Of a DNA stretch of 64,000 bases, positions 1-10,050 are shown piece after piece. A model generated the notes under the pieces. It made no database searches, was not told the origin of the DNA, and saw nothing but the letters and a program-made list of their open reading frames with translations. Origin of the DNA: Pseudanabaena biceps (lineage in GTDB: Bacteria; Cyanobacteriota; Cyanobacteriia; Pseudanabaenales; Pseudanabaenaceae); contig JAATWA010000001.1 in the NCBI GenBank assembly GCA_013361095.1, forward strand, positions 3,751,001 to 3,815,000, given 5' to 3'. The first letter of the stretch is position 1. Each line of letters starts with the position of its first letter. A program made the position numbers and the translations under genes.

Positions 1-2
1 AT

Positions 3-395
3 CATTATTTTGTGCAGAATCTCAATCAAAATCAACTACTACCCTTTGCCGATCAATCATTTGATGCGGTTATAAATACTGTCTCAGTGCAGTATTTGCA
101 ATATCCAGAGGCGATATTTGCGGAAATCCATCGCATTTTAAAGGTTGGAGGCATTGCAATTATTAGCTTCTCTAATCGTATGTTTTATCAAAAAGCGATC
201 CAAGCATGGCGTGATGGTTCTGAAAGCGATCGCACTAAATTAGTGTTTAATTATTTTGCCTCTGTGCCTAAAGGTTTTACGAAGCCAGAGTTAGTGGCAA
301 ATGTCGTGCCAAGTTCACCATTTTTAGCAATGCTGGGTATGGCGAGTAGCGATCCGTTTTATGCTGTTGTAGCAACTCGGTGTGAAATAGGATGA
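3..395 (+). CDS. SAM-dependent methyltransferase, C-terminal part (5' truncated by window)
   Basis: The reading frame is open from the first bases of the window, so the gene starts upstream; the GTG at 12 is internal. What remains is the second half of a class I methyltransferase: the LPFADQSFDAVINT stretch is the usual motif II region (acidic residue plus hydrophobic strand) and EIHRILKVGGIAIISF is the motif III strand-turn typical of UbiE/methyltransferase-11 proteins. The substrate cannot be told from this part. The stop overlaps the start of the next gene by four bases (ATGA), so the two are probably translationally coupled. Confidence 0.8.
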   Translation, partial: HYFVQNLNQNQLLPFADQSFDAVINTVSVQYLQYPEAIFAEIHRILKVGGIAIISFSNRMFYQKAIQAWRDGSESDRTKLVFNYFASVPKGFTKPELVANVVPSSPFLAMLGMASSDPFYAVVATRCEIG

Positions 396-1423
396 CAGAT
401 ATTTTAGTGATCGGTGGCGGCATTATTGGACTATCTACGGCGATCGCACTTTCTCAAAGAGGTGCAAAGGTGACGATTGTAGAGCGAGATATTTGTGGTA
501 AGGGCGCAACATGGGCTGCCGCAGGGATGCTCGCCCCTGAAGCCGAATGCCTCGAAGGTTCTCTATTAGAATTTGGTCTGCGTAGCCGCGAGATGTATCC
601 TCAGTGGATTTCGAGTTTGATGCGCCTCTCTGGGCTAGATTGCGGCTATTGGTGCTGTGGAATAATCGCCCCCATTTTCTCAGAACGCGATCGCCTAGTT
701 CTATCCCAACATCCCAAATACATTGATAAATCTCAGTCTCACCAGCGTCAATCGGGATTAGGAGACTCTATCTTAGGTTCGCTCTGGCTGCCTGAAGATG
801 GTCAAGTCAGTAACCGTAAGCTTGCCCAAGCGCTAATTACGGCGGCGAGAGCGCTGTCGATCAAGATTTTGGAAGGTGTGACTGTCTATGAAATTGCCCG
901 CGATCGCGATCGGGTCACCCATCTTGAAACCAGTGCGGGTAAGTTACAGAGCGATCGCTATGTGCTGGCGACAGGCGCATGGACTCGCTCATTGTTAGCC
1001 CTACCGATTAAGCCGATTAAAGGACAAATGTTATCTGTCTTTGATGGCGATCGCAAATTACAGAAAGTGATTTATGCTCCCAATTGCTACATCGTCCCGC
1101 GTCAAGATGGCACAATCGTGATTGGGGCAACCGTTGAGGATAAAGGCTTTGCTCAGGGAAATACGGGTGCTGGTATCGCGCAATTATTAAACAACGCGAT
1201 CGCAGTTTATCCTGCGATCGCGGATATGCCGATTACGGAGACATGGTGGGGTTTCCGTCCCCATGCGCCTAATGAGATTCCGATTTTAGGGGTAAGCGAT
1301 TATGAAAATCTAATTTTAGCAACGGGGCATTATCGTAATGGAATTTTGTTTGCGCCAATCACTGCCAAGTGCGTCACCGATTTGATCGTAGATGGAATAG
1401 TAGATCCTATGCTTAGTTTTTAA
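392..1423 (+). CDS. thiO: Glycine oxidase ThiO (FAD-dependent)
   Basis: FAD-dependent amine oxidase of the DAO family; in thiamine synthesis ThiO oxidises glycine to the imine needed to build the thiazole ring. The N-terminus carries the dinucleotide-binding GGGIIGLSTAIAL motif (residues 8-20) followed by the acidic VERD end of the second strand. WAAAGMLAPEAE near residue 41 and the late RNGILFAPITA segment are typical of ThiO. At 343 residues the length is normal. No other thi gene is in the window. It overlaps the upstream methyltransferase by four bases. A general amino-acid oxidase role is the alternative, but ThiO fits best. Confidence 0.85.
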   Translation: MTDILVIGGGIIGLSTAIALSQRGAKVTIVERDICGKGATWAAAGMLAPEAECLEGSLLEFGLRSREMYPQWISSLMRLSGLDCGYWCCGIIAPIFSERDRLVLSQHPKYIDKSQSHQRQSGLGDSILGSLWLPEDGQVSNRKLAQALITAARALSIKILEGVTVYEIARDRDRVTHLETSAGKLQSDRYVLATGAWTRSLLALPIKPIKGQMLSVFDGDRKLQKVIYAPNCYIVPRQDGTIVIGATVEDKGFAQGNTGAGIAQLLNNAIAVYPAIADMPITETWWGFRPHAPNEIPILGVSDYENLILATGHYRNGILFAPITAKCVTDLIVDGIVDPMLSF

Positions 1424-1467
1424 AAGCGTAAAAAGCTGAGGCGATCGCTATAGCTTTTTACGCTTTT
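1422..1467 (+). terminator. Hairpin terminator after thiO
   Basis: Inverted repeat with 16-bp arms (AAAAGCGTAAAAAGCT and its complement) around a HIP1-containing loop; the left arm overlaps the thiO stop codon and the right arm ends in a T run. Confidence 0.7.
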
Positions 1468-1612
1468 AGGACTTACGCAAAATTTAAATTGCCCTCATCC
1501 CCCAACCCCTTCTCCCAGAACGGGAGAAGGGGAGTAAAAAAATCTTGTTCCCCTCTCCCTTTTTGGGAGAGGGGCTAGGGGTGAGGGTCTTGGCAACCTC
1601 TGCGTAAGTCCT
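1468..1612. repeat. MITE-like palindromic element, family A copy 1
   Basis: 145-bp element with perfect 12-bp terminal inverted repeats (AGGACTTACGCA / TGCGTAAGTCCT). Inside lie long complementary arms of the CCCTCATCCCC...CTTCTCCC / GGGAGAGG...GGGGTGAGGG type. A related element with other ends lies at 54683-54792. No ORF is present, so it would be non-autonomous. Confidence 0.75.
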
Positions 1613-1779
1613 AGTTTTATAGCGATCGCTTAGCTACTTTAGACACAGAAATCTTTATAAAGCTTAAAAGCAGATAAGATAAAGTTGTGTGAAAATAGCA
1701 AAGTTAATCTGAATTGATAGTGCGGTTAGCTTTTGACTTTTATATCGCAATCGAAACATTAGGTTCCTTGAGGTTTCAT

Positions 1780-4700
1780 ATGACTCGCCCAACTTACCGA
1801 TCACTGTTTACTTACTCCCTAATTAGCTTTTGCGGCTTATTTGCGGTTAATAGCCAAAGTGCCTTTGCCCAAATCATTCCCGATCAAACCACCGCAACCG
1901 AAGTTAAAGGTAACGTGATTGCACCTGTGGGCGCAGGGACAGTTAATGGCGGCAACCTATTTAATAGTTTTGAGAAATTTAATGTACCGCAGTCGGGCGT
2001 AGTATTTAGCACAGGTAACTCAACCGTTGATGGTACAAAAATCAACAATATCCTCAATCGAGTAACAGGCGACAATCCATCTCAAATATTAGGCACTATC
2101 GAAAGCCGCACCGCTTTTCCTAATGCAAATCTATTTTTACTAAATCCCAATGGCGTAGTCTTTGGACAAAATGCCAAGCTAGATATTGGCGGCTCATTTA
2201 ATGTCACGACTGGAACAGGTCTAGGCTTTGCAGGCGATCGCACTTTCAGCGTTGACAAAGCATCCTTAGAGTTTCCCAGTGGCAATCCTCAAAATATTAA
2301 GTTTGCAGTTAGTAATCCTGCGGCGATTATCAATCAGGGCAATTTGACAGTTGATGCGGGTAAAAATATTACCTTTACGGCAGGATCAGTCATTAATTCA
2401 GGCATACTCACCGCGCCCAGTGGCAATGTGGCGATCGCGTCTGTAGCTGGCGGCTCGGTGGTAGATCTGCGATCGCCAGATCTAGTCTTAGGTTTAAGTG
2501 TTCTCAAAGACGCAATCCCTGCAAACTGGAATGGCAATATTACTACTCTGCCAAAGCTAGCGGAGTTACTTACTGGCAAAGCAACCGAAGGCGATCGCGT
2601 AGTAGTTAAGCCCGATGGTACTTTAGCGATCGTGGCAACTCCTGCGGCGGATCAAGTTCCTGTTACAAATGGAACTACGGTTATTTCGGGAAGCATTAAT
2701 ACAAGTTCTGCTAATGCTAATGGTGGAAATGTTGGAATATTTGGCGATCGCGTTGCTCTTGTCAATTCTCAAATCACAGCAAATAGCGGTAATGTGCTAA
2801 TTGGTGGCGATTTCCAAGGTAAGGGTGTTGTGCCGAATGCTCAATATACTTATTTTGACAATAAATCTGTTGTCGATGTTAGTGCTTTTCAGAATGGGAA
2901 TGGTGGGAAGGTAATTGTATGGGGCGATCGCCTTACGCAATTTCTAGGCACTATTCTTAGCAAAGGTGGTTCTTTAAGCGGCGATGGCGGCTTTGTGGAA
3001 GTCTCTGGCAAAGAGGATTTAACCTATCGCGGTAATGTTGATACTTCGGCAACTAATGGTAATTTCGGCACTCTATTACTCGATCCGACCAATATTACAA
3101 TTACGACTCCGACAACTGGCCCCACAAACAATAACGAATTATCGCCAAATGTACCGAATGTGGGCGATCCTGCCTTTAATATCTTCTTTGATAATGGCTC
3201 GCCTAGCAGTTTCATTATTACTAACGATGTTCTCAATGCCGCAACTTCTAATATTGTCCTCCAAGCTCAAAATGATATTAATGTTAATGCAACTGTAAAT
3301 ATTGCGAATCCTAATATTAGTTTCACGGCTCAGGCAGGAAATAATATTAATGTCAATCAGAATATTACGACTAATCGTGGGGCGATTTCTTTATTAGCTA
3401 ATAATGGAGCAACTGCAACGGGTACAGGTTCCATTCAATCGACAGGTAGCAATATCTTTATTGTCACTAATGGCGCAAACTTTAACGCTACTGGTTTCAA
3501 TTTTGGGAATATAACCACAGTTAATACTAGTTCATCCACTGGTGGTGGGAATATTGATATTAATGTTACAGGTTCGATTAATGCGAATCCGTCAGCTCTT
3601 CTGTCTTCAGTTTCGGGAACTGGCAACGCAGGTAATATCACTTTAAAAGCATTAGGAGACATTCAAGCTAGTGCTTTGCAAGCCGCCGATCAGGCTGGTG
3701 CTTCGACGATAACTAATGGCGGCAACGTGACCCTTGATGCGGGTGGAAATATCACCATTGGCTCACTTGGCTCGATCGCTACGCGAAGTACAGCAGGAGG
3801 TAAAGGCGGCGATGTCTTACTTAAAAGTGGCGGCTCGATTACGGCTTTAGGAACTACTGGTATTAATACCAATGTTGAAGGTGCTTCTGTGGGCGGCAGT
3901 CAAGCAGGTAATATCACCTTTGACGCTGGAACAAGTATAACTACCAATGCGAATATTACTGCAAGTGTTAATAGTAGCAATACTATAGGAACAGCAGGTA
4001 ATATCACCTTCACCGCAGGAAGCGATATCAGCGCCATAGGTGATTTATTTAACTTTAATATAGGTGTTGGTAATGCGGGTAAAGTTAATATCACTAGTAC
4101 CAATGCTAGTGTTACAACTGGAAATATTGTAGCGGGTTCCTTTGCTACGGCTAGTGATGTAACGTTGAAGGCATCTACTAGTATTACCAGTGGTTACATT
4201 CTCGGTCTTGGTGTTACTCAGGGTAGTAATGTCTCACTGACTGCCACAAATGGAAACATTCTAGTTCCATCTACTGCCGTTATTCCTAGCTCCTTATTTG
4301 GAGTGAATCTTGCGCCTTGTGGTGGTTCGGCGATATGTACGACTTCTTTGGGTGGCGTGAGTGGCAATATCAGCTTCAACGCAGGTGGCACGATCAATGT
4401 GCCAGGGCAGTTACTTACGGCTAGTCTCGGCAGTGGCAAGTCTGGCAATATTAGTTTTACTTCTGCTGGCAATCTCACCACAGGATTTTTGATTACTGGT
4501 GGCTTATTAGCGACAGGCACAGGAGCGACAGGTGACGTTCTATTAACTAGCACCAATGGTAATGTCACAACTACCGATATCATCGCAGGAATATCCGCAG
4601 TTAATAGTACGGGTAATGCCGGGAATATCACTATTTCAGCCTTGGGTAATGTTAATTTAATTTCTGCGGATAATAGTATTACAGAAACCACTGCCACAGG

Positions 4701-7700
4701 AAACGCGGGCAAAATCAGTATTACTAGTCAAAATGGATTAATTGCTGCTTCAGGCAATCTCTCGTCAGCGGTATTAAGAGGCAGTGGCAATGGGAATGAT
4801 TTAATTCTTTCGGCGAAGGGTAGCGTTTCGGCGGTAAATATAGGAACAGGGACTGTCTTTGGAACTGGCAAAGGCGGTAACATTCAAATTACTGGTGATT
4901 CCATTAATGTGGCGACATTAGGAAGTGCAGCCCTATTAGGCAATAGTGGCAATGTCACACTTAATGCAGTCAATAATATTACGGCTGGATTGATTCTTAG
5001 TCTAGGTAACACGAAGGGTGGGGATATATCGCTTACCTCTACTTCTGGAACGATCCAAATCCCCAATACGATTCCTAGTAATGTTCCTCAAGCGCCTGGG
5101 GCTAATCTTGTGCCTTGTGTTGGTTCTAATATCTGTACGGCAGCAAATAATGGAACTGGCGGTAACATCACGATCGCTGGCATTTTCCCTTTAATCCCTA
5201 CGACTACGACTAAGCTCCTTTCGAGTGGAACTACTAATGGCGGCGCGATTAACCTTCAGAATACAATAATTAATGGCTCTGGCAATTTAACGCTCGATGC
5301 TGGTTCTGGAGCGGTTAGTTTTGGCGACATTGGGACTTCGACTCGAATTGGCAATTTTACGATAAATGCTGGAAGTATTGCATCGGCAAACCCAGCGACT
5401 AATGAAATCGTATCGGGCAAAATCACTTTTACTTCGATTGGCGATATTAATCTTGGAGATCTCTACACGGGCGGTACTGCTGTAACAGCGCAAGATATCT
5501 CTCTCACCAGCACGAACGGTGCGGTTAGTTTTGAAGCGCTTAGAACTACATCAACCACTGGAAATGCTGGTAATGTCACGATCGCTGCAAGTGGAGATAT
5601 TGCCAGCAATGGAACTGTAGCGATCGCTGGTTTAGATTATGCGATCGCCACTTTCTCTAATGCAGGTAATGGCGGCAATATTTCTTTAATCAGTGATACA
5701 GGAGCGATCGACGTTAGTTCGGGACGAGTAAATACAGCTTCCAGTTCAGGAAATTCTGGTAGCATCACCTTCAAAGCCTCAGGAGATATTATCACTGGCG
5801 CAGGAACAACACCAAATCCCGCAGTAGCCTCTTTCATCTCGACAGGCGGCACTGGCACACCAAACTCGATCACCTTCACTAGTAACAATGGAAGTATTAA
5901 TACTAGTGCTGGCGATATCGATGCAGGCGGCGGCGCGATCGCCTTCATAGCCAAAAACGACATCACCACATCAGGAGTATTTTCCAGAGCCTTAAATGGA
6001 GGTTCGATCAAATTAGAAAGTCAATTGGGGGCGATCGACACCACCGCAGGAGACTTAACCACCACAACCCTCAGCACTGGAACTGGCGGCACGATTAATC
6101 TACTTGCAAATGACAACATCATAACTAGAGGAGTGTTTGCCAATGGTAATAATGGCAATATTACAATTCAAAGTAACTTTGGCGGTATCAATACTAGCCT
6201 CAACGATCTTGCTAGTACTGGCAGCAATACCAACATCGCGCTCACGGCACTACAAAATATTGTTACCAGATCTATCTTTGCCCAAGGCGATGGTTCTAAC
6301 ATTACTATTACCAGCACTAGTGGTAATGTCGATTTAAGTGCAGGATTCATTCAAACTGGAATCGATGCTTCCCAAACTGGCAGTGGCGGCGTGTTCACCA
6401 TTAAGTCAGCAGGTGATATTTTAGCAGGAACGATCAATACGCCAAATCTTTCAAGTTCAGTCGGTGACGCAGGATCCGTATCCCTAACTAGTGACACAGG
6501 CGCGATTACATTCACTGGAATTAGTGCGCGGCGAGCTAATGGCGATGGCAATGGCGGCGCAATTAACATTCAAGCCAATGGCAGCATCACCTCAACAGGG
6601 GTGGCAACTATTGCAGGCGAACCTTCAATCTACAGCCTGATTACAGGTGTATTCAGTGGATTTGGTGGAAGTGGCGCGATCACGCTAAAAAGTACCACAG
6701 GTTCCATTGACACCAAATCAGGCACAATTAGTACCTTCATATCGGGCGGCATTGGCGGTGATATTGTGCTCACTAGTCAAGCAGGTGCAATTACTACTGG
6801 AAACATAGAAACTACTGATGGAAATGCATCGGGCAGTGTGACTCTTTCATCTAGAGATGCGATCGCTGTTTTCGGCGACATCAATACACGAACAACTTCT
6901 TCCAATAGCGGTGGCAATATTTCCCTCACCAGCCAAACAGGGGCGATTTCGGTTGCAGGTAATCTCAATAGCAGTGGTCTTTTTAATGGTGGTGATATCC
7001 TCGTTGTTGCAAGTACGCAGATCGATGTTGGTCAAGTCAACAGTTCAGCTCTCGGAAAAGGCGGCAATGTGACGCTCGATCCCAGTGGCAATGTTACCTT
7101 TGTTAGCATTGATGCCAGAGGCGGTACCACCTTCGGCGGTAATGCCGAAGGTGGCAACATTAATATCGTCTCTACAGGCGGCAATGTATTGGGAACAGGT
7201 GTTGTTACCTTTACGACTGGCGATCCTTGTGCTGGCGCAACCATCTGCACCAATGGTTCTGGACTTGTTTCCATTCAGCATGGCATCACCTCGCCCTTTG
7301 ATCTAAACGCTTTTTTAGTAGGCGGAGCAACAACCAATGGAACTGTTGGCACAATACTAGCAGGAGGCGGCTCTTTAGTATCGCTGACAGGTATTCCCAA
7401 TGGCGCTGGTTTCTTTACGCAGGGCAATATCTCGATAACCCCAGGTGGTAGCGTATTTATTCCACCCGTTGTTACGCCCACACCAACTCCTCCTCCCACA
7501 CCAACTCCTCCTCCCACCACTTCTGGTAATCAATTACCAACTTCATCCCCCATCAACCCGATTATCGTCACCACATCCTCACCTGTGATTGTGGGAACCA
7601 CCAACTTACCTAATATCGATATTAGCGATGTCTCACGCAAAGAAGCAGGCGGATATCTTGCCCAAGGAAATTTAGAGTTAGCCTTTGAAGCGATTGAGCG

Positions 7701-8949
7701 TGGGTATATCTCTTCCTTTGAAAACTATCTCGGAGAAACGCTCACTCCCCAGATCAAAAATCTTGAACAGATCCAAGAAGACTTAGAAAAAGCCTCTAAT
7801 CTCTCGGGCAGCGTCTCAACAGTAGTTTATCCATTAATATTAGGCGATCGCCTCGAACTCTTGATCATCCCACCCAAGAGTCTGGGCAAACCTTTCCGCG
7901 AATTTGTCAACGCTGCCAAGCAGAGCGAAATTACCCCTGTAATTCAAGATTTTGTTAACAATGTCCGTGACACCAGCTCACAGGACTATCTTGAACAATC
8001 ACAAAAACTCTATGACTGGCTAGTCCGTCCCTACAGCGATCGCCTGCAAACCATGCAAGATCAGTATCAAAAAGCTAATGTGCAGCCTAGCCCCAAACAA
8101 CTAGCAGGCACAGAAACACAATCCCAGCCAAAATTACCACCGACCCTAGTATTTGTGATGGATGGAGGCTTGCGCGTAATTCCTGTAGCAGCGCTCCATG
8201 ATGGTAAACAGTTCCTAATCGAAAAATATGCCCTCGCCAATCTTCCGTATTTGAGAGCGACAAGACTAGAAACTCGCGATCGCAATCTTAATAGTATCCT
8301 CGCGATGGGATTAACTGAGGCGATGCAAGGTTTCCCAGCACTGCCATCGGTCAAAATAGAAGTTAGTGCAATTAGTTCACAGGTATTAAAAGGTAATTCT
8401 TATCTAGATCAAGAGTTCACCGTCAGCAATCTCCAAGAAAAGCGCCGTCAAGGAAATTACTCCATCTTGCACCTCGCTACCCATGCCCAATTTATTAGCA
8501 ATGAGTCTCAAGGAGCATTCATTCAGTTTTGGAATGAACGACTCCCTATTGATCGTGTCCCAAGCTTGAGGTTTGATAGCCCCCTCATTGAGATGCTCAC
8601 TCTTAGTGCTTGCCAAACTGCGGTTGGTCAAAATCTCGGCTTAGGCGGCTTGTCGATCAGTTCTGGTGCAAAGAGTGTCCTTGCGTCTCTCTGGGAAGTC
8701 TCTGACTTAGGCACTGCGCCTTTAATGATCCAGTTTTACAATAGCTTCCCTGAGAATATTACTAAGGCGATCGCTTTACAAAGAGCGCAGATTAGCATGA
8801 TCAAAGGTGGAGTTACGATTCAGGATGGCAAAATTTTAGGTATCCCCAACTTACCAGCAATTCCTCTGTCCCAAACTAGCCAAGCCGAAGTTAATCTCGA
8901 ACATCCATTTTTCTGGTCTTCATTTATCCTGATCGGCAATTGGCTATAA
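1780..8949 (+). CDS. Giant TPS-secreted beta-helix protein with C-terminal CHAT protease domain
   Basis: About 2389 residues from the ATG at 1780, which has a GAGG ribosome site and opens a signal peptide ending at SQSAFA; a TTG-started extension from 1714 is less likely. Residues ~30-200 form a filamentous-haemagglutinin N-terminal (two-partner secretion) domain with the hallmark NLFLLNPNGVVFG. About 1700 residues of GNI/GSI-type repeats follow, expected to fold as a beta-helix. A Pro/Thr linker (PTPTPPPTPTPPP) precedes a CHAT domain. The caspase-like dyad is visible: His2235 in HLATHA and Cys2278 in LSACQTA. Three PCxGxxICT cysteine pairs interrupt the helix. No TpsB/Omp85 transporter gene is nearby. 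Its biological role is not known. Confidence 0.88.
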   Translation: MTRPTYRSLFTYSLISFCGLFAVNSQSAFAQIIPDQTTATEVKGNVIAPVGAGTVNGGNLFNSFEKFNVPQSGVVFSTGNSTVDGTKINNILNRVTGDNPSQILGTIESRTAFPNANLFLLNPNGVVFGQNAKLDIGGSFNVTTGTGLGFAGDRTFSVDKASLEFPSGNPQNIKFAVSNPAAIINQGNLTVDAGKNITFTAGSVINSGILTAPSGNVAIASVAGGSVVDLRSPDLVLGLSVLKDAIPANWNGNITTLPKLAELLTGKATEGDRVVVKPDGTLAIVATPAADQVPVTNGTTVISGSINTSSANANGGNVGIFGDRVALVNSQITANSGNVLIGGDFQGKGVVPNAQYTYFDNKSVVDVSAFQNGNGGKVIVWGDRLTQFLGTILSKGGSLSGDGGFVEVSGKEDLTYRGNVDTSATNGNFGTLLLDPTNITITTPTTGPTNNNELSPNVPNVGDPAFNIFFDNGSPSSFIITNDVLNAATSNIVLQAQNDINVNATVNIANPNISFTAQAGNNINVNQNITTNRGAISLLANNGATATGTGSIQSTGSNIFIVTNGANFNATGFNFGNITTVNTSSSTGGGNIDINVTGSINANPSALLSSVSGTGNAGNITLKALGDIQASALQAADQAGASTITNGGNVTLDAGGNITIGSLGSIATRSTAGGKGGDVLLKSGGSITALGTTGINTNVEGASVGGSQAGNITFDAGTSITTNANITASVNSSNTIGTAGNITFTAGSDISAIGDLFNFNIGVGNAGKVNITSTNASVTTGNIVAGSFATASDVTLKASTSITSGYILGLGVTQGSNVSLTATNGNILVPSTAVIPSSLFGVNLAPCGGSAICTTSLGGVSGNISFNAGGTINVPGQLLTASLGSGKSGNISFTSAGNLTTGFLITGGLLATGTGATGDVLLTSTNGNVTTTDIIAGISAVNSTGNAGNITISALGNVNLISADNSITETTATGNAGKISITSQNGLIAASGNLSSAVLRGSGNGNDLILSAKGSVSAVNIGTGTVFGTGKGGNIQITGDSINVATLGSAALLGNSGNVTLNAVNNITAGLILSLGNTKGGDISLTSTSGTIQIPNTIPSNVPQAPGANLVPCVGSNICTAANNGTGGNITIAGIFPLIPTTTTKLLSSGTTNGGAINLQNTIINGSGNLTLDAGSGAVSFGDIGTSTRIGNFTINAGSIASANPATNEIVSGKITFTSIGDINLGDLYTGGTAVTAQDISLTSTNGAVSFEALRTTSTTGNAGNVTIAASGDIASNGTVAIAGLDYAIATFSNAGNGGNISLISDTGAIDVSSGRVNTASSSGNSGSITFKASGDIITGAGTTPNPAVASFISTGGTGTPNSITFTSNNGSINTSAGDIDAGGGAIAFIAKNDITTSGVFSRALNGGSIKLESQLGAIDTTAGDLTTTTLSTGTGGTINLLANDNIITRGVFANGNNGNITIQSNFGGINTSLNDLASTGSNTNIALTALQNIVTRSIFAQGDGSNITITSTSGNVDLSAGFIQTGIDASQTGSGGVFTIKSAGDILAGTINTPNLSSSVGDAGSVSLTSDTGAITFTGISARRANGDGNGGAINIQANGSITSTGVATIAGEPSIYSLITGVFSGFGGSGAITLKSTTGSIDTKSGTISTFISGGIGGDIVLTSQAGAITTGNIETTDGNASGSVTLSSRDAIAVFGDINTRTTSSNSGGNISLTSQTGAISVAGNLNSSGLFNGGDILVVASTQIDVGQVNSSALGKGGNVTLDPSGNVTFVSIDARGGTTFGGNAEGGNINIVSTGGNVLGTGVVTFTTGDPCAGATICTNGSGLVSIQHGITSPFDLNAFLVGGATTNGTVGTILAGGGSLVSLTGIPNGAGFFTQGNISITPGGSVFIPPVVTPTPTPPPTPTPPPTTSGNQLPTSSPINPIIVTTSSPVIVGTTNLPNIDISDVSRKEAGGYLAQGNLELAFEAIERGYISSFENYLGETLTPQIKNLEQIQEDLEKASNLSGSVSTVVYPLILGDRLELLIIPPKSLGKPFREFVNAAKQSEITPVIQDFVNNVRDTSSQDYLEQSQKLYDWLVRPYSDRLQTMQDQYQKANVQPSPKQLAGTETQSQPKLPPTLVFVMDGGLRVIPVAALHDGKQFLIEKYALANLPYLRATRLETRDRNLNSILAMGLTEAMQGFPALPSVKIEVSAISSQVLKGNSYLDQEFTVSNLQEKRRQGNYSILHLATHAQFISNESQGAFIQFWNERLPIDRVPSLRFDSPLIEMLTLSACQTAVGQNLGLGGLSISSGAKSVLASLWEVSDLGTAPLMIQFYNSFPENITKAIALQRAQISMIKGGVTIQDGKILGIPNLPAIPLSQTSQAEVNLEHPFFWSSFILIGNWL

Positions 8950-9008
8950 AACTCTTTCTTAGCAAAAGCGAGAGTATCTCGATATGCAAGCAGAAGGTGC
9001 TTCTAGGC

Positions 9009-9133
9009 AGCAATTCTCATTATGAAACCAATTTGAGGTTTGCAGCGCCTAAGGCGCTGCAAACCTCAAATTATTTTTTGAAAGCCAGCCTACGGCTGGC
9101 TTTCAAAAAATAATTTTTATAGTGAGAATTGCT
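9009..9133. repeat. AGCAATTCTCATTAT-ended inverted repeat element, family B copy 1
   Basis: 125-bp non-coding element with complementary ends (AGCAATTCTCATTAT... and ...ATAGTGAGAATTGCT) enclosing two perfect internal hairpins, one around GCGCCTAAGGCGC and one around GCCAGCCTACGGCTGGC. A close copy lies at 62510-62637 and a minimal copy at 45770-45812. Confidence 0.75.
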
Positions 9134-9146
9134 ATGCTTCTAGGTA

Positions 9147-9884
9147 TTACGCTTTTTGATCTTCTTTATGCCAAGGCAATTTCCCATTATATTTTTTTAA
9201 CATTTTTTTATTACCCTTAATAAAGAAATCTTCTTTAACAGAATTTTCTGTATTTCCTGCGCGATAATTAAGGGTATATTCTTGATTTGTGTCGTACCTT
9301 AATTTGTTTTCACGTAAAACATAAGTCAAAGCTCTGTCAGGAGCGGCAACTCCAACTTCTTTTGCGCGACGATACCAAATTTGACTAGTTTGGAGTGCTA
9401 TCTTTTTTGATAAGAAAAAGCAATTTACATCAACTAAGTAATCTCTATCATCTATTATCGAAGACCATTTTCCTAAACTTTCGCAATCATCATTGCAGAT
9501 ATAATTACCTTGCTTGTCAAATATTTTCCTAAAGGAAAAAGCCCATGAATTCCCTTGTGTAATTACTTCAAATAATGATTCAATATGATTACAGTCAAAC
9601 CAATTATCTTCGTCTAAGAAACAAACAAATTCTCCTTTAGCAAGATAAATTGATGCCCCATAAATTTTATGTCCGTTATACTTATCTATCCCTGTTGAAT
9701 AGGGCAAATAAATTACATCTATACCAGAGTAATCATCTAATATACCTTTAGCATTTGGATATATGCCATCAACAACAATTAAATGTTGAATGTTTTCATA
9801 GGTCTGCGCCTTTACGCTTTCAATTGCCTGTCTAAGATAAGTAGCACCCGTTGTCGGCGTTATAACAGTTATCAAAGGCATCAT
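9147..9884 (-). CDS. Family 2 glycosyltransferase
   Basis: 245-residue cytosolic GT-A type transferase. It begins with the GT2 signature LITVITPTTG and contains the nucleotide-sugar loop LIVVDG and an acidic metal-binding segment FLDEDNWF near residue 93. There is no membrane segment. It stands alone, facing away from the haemagglutinin gene, in a stretch that is more AT-rich than its neighbours, consistent with a horizontally acquired surface-polysaccharide gene. Donor and acceptor are unknown. Either of two adjacent ATG codons (9884, 9881) could be the start. Confidence 0.8.
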   Translation of the reverse strand: MMPLITVITPTTGATYLRQAIESVKAQTYENIQHLIVVDGIYPNAKGILDDYSGIDVIYLPYSTGIDKYNGHKIYGASIYLAKGEFVCFLDEDNWFDCNHIESLFEVITQGNSWAFSFRKIFDKQGNYICNDDCESLGKWSSIIDDRDYLVDVNCFFLSKKIALQTSQIWYRRAKEVGVAAPDRALTYVLRENKLRYDTNQEYTLNYRAGNTENSVKEDFFIKGNKKMLKKYNGKLPWHKEDQKA

Positions 9885-9968
9885 GTTTAAATTTTAAGTG
9901 TTTTAGGACTCCCGTAAATATTACCAAACGGTCGCAGGGCAAATTATTTAGAATTGCTATAGAAACAA

Positions 9969-10002
9969 AAAAGAGAGACAGCAAAAGTGCTGTCTCTCTT
10001 TT
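9969..10002 (-). terminator. Second hairpin downstream of psbO
   Basis: AAAAGAGAGACAGCA paired with its complement, flanked by A and T runs, so it can act in either direction. It lies between psbO and the glycosyltransferase start. Confidence 0.6.
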
Positions 10003-10009
10003 CTATAAC

Positions 10010-10048
10010 AACAAAGAAAATAGCGCGTCACGCACTATTTTCTTTGTT
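10010..10048 (-). terminator. psbO terminator
   Basis: Inverted repeat AACAAAGAAAATAG...CTATTTTCTTTGTT with a GCGTCACGC tip, two bases beyond the psbO stop codon. Confidence 0.75.
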
Positions 10049-10050
10049 AA

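Noticed and set aside
1884..7520. Many 60-164 codon frames antisense to the haemagglutinin-CHAT gene
   Set aside because: They arise from the repetitive Gly/Asn/Ser/Thr codons of the sense gene, have no ribosome sites and encode low-complexity Pro/Val/Leu sequence.
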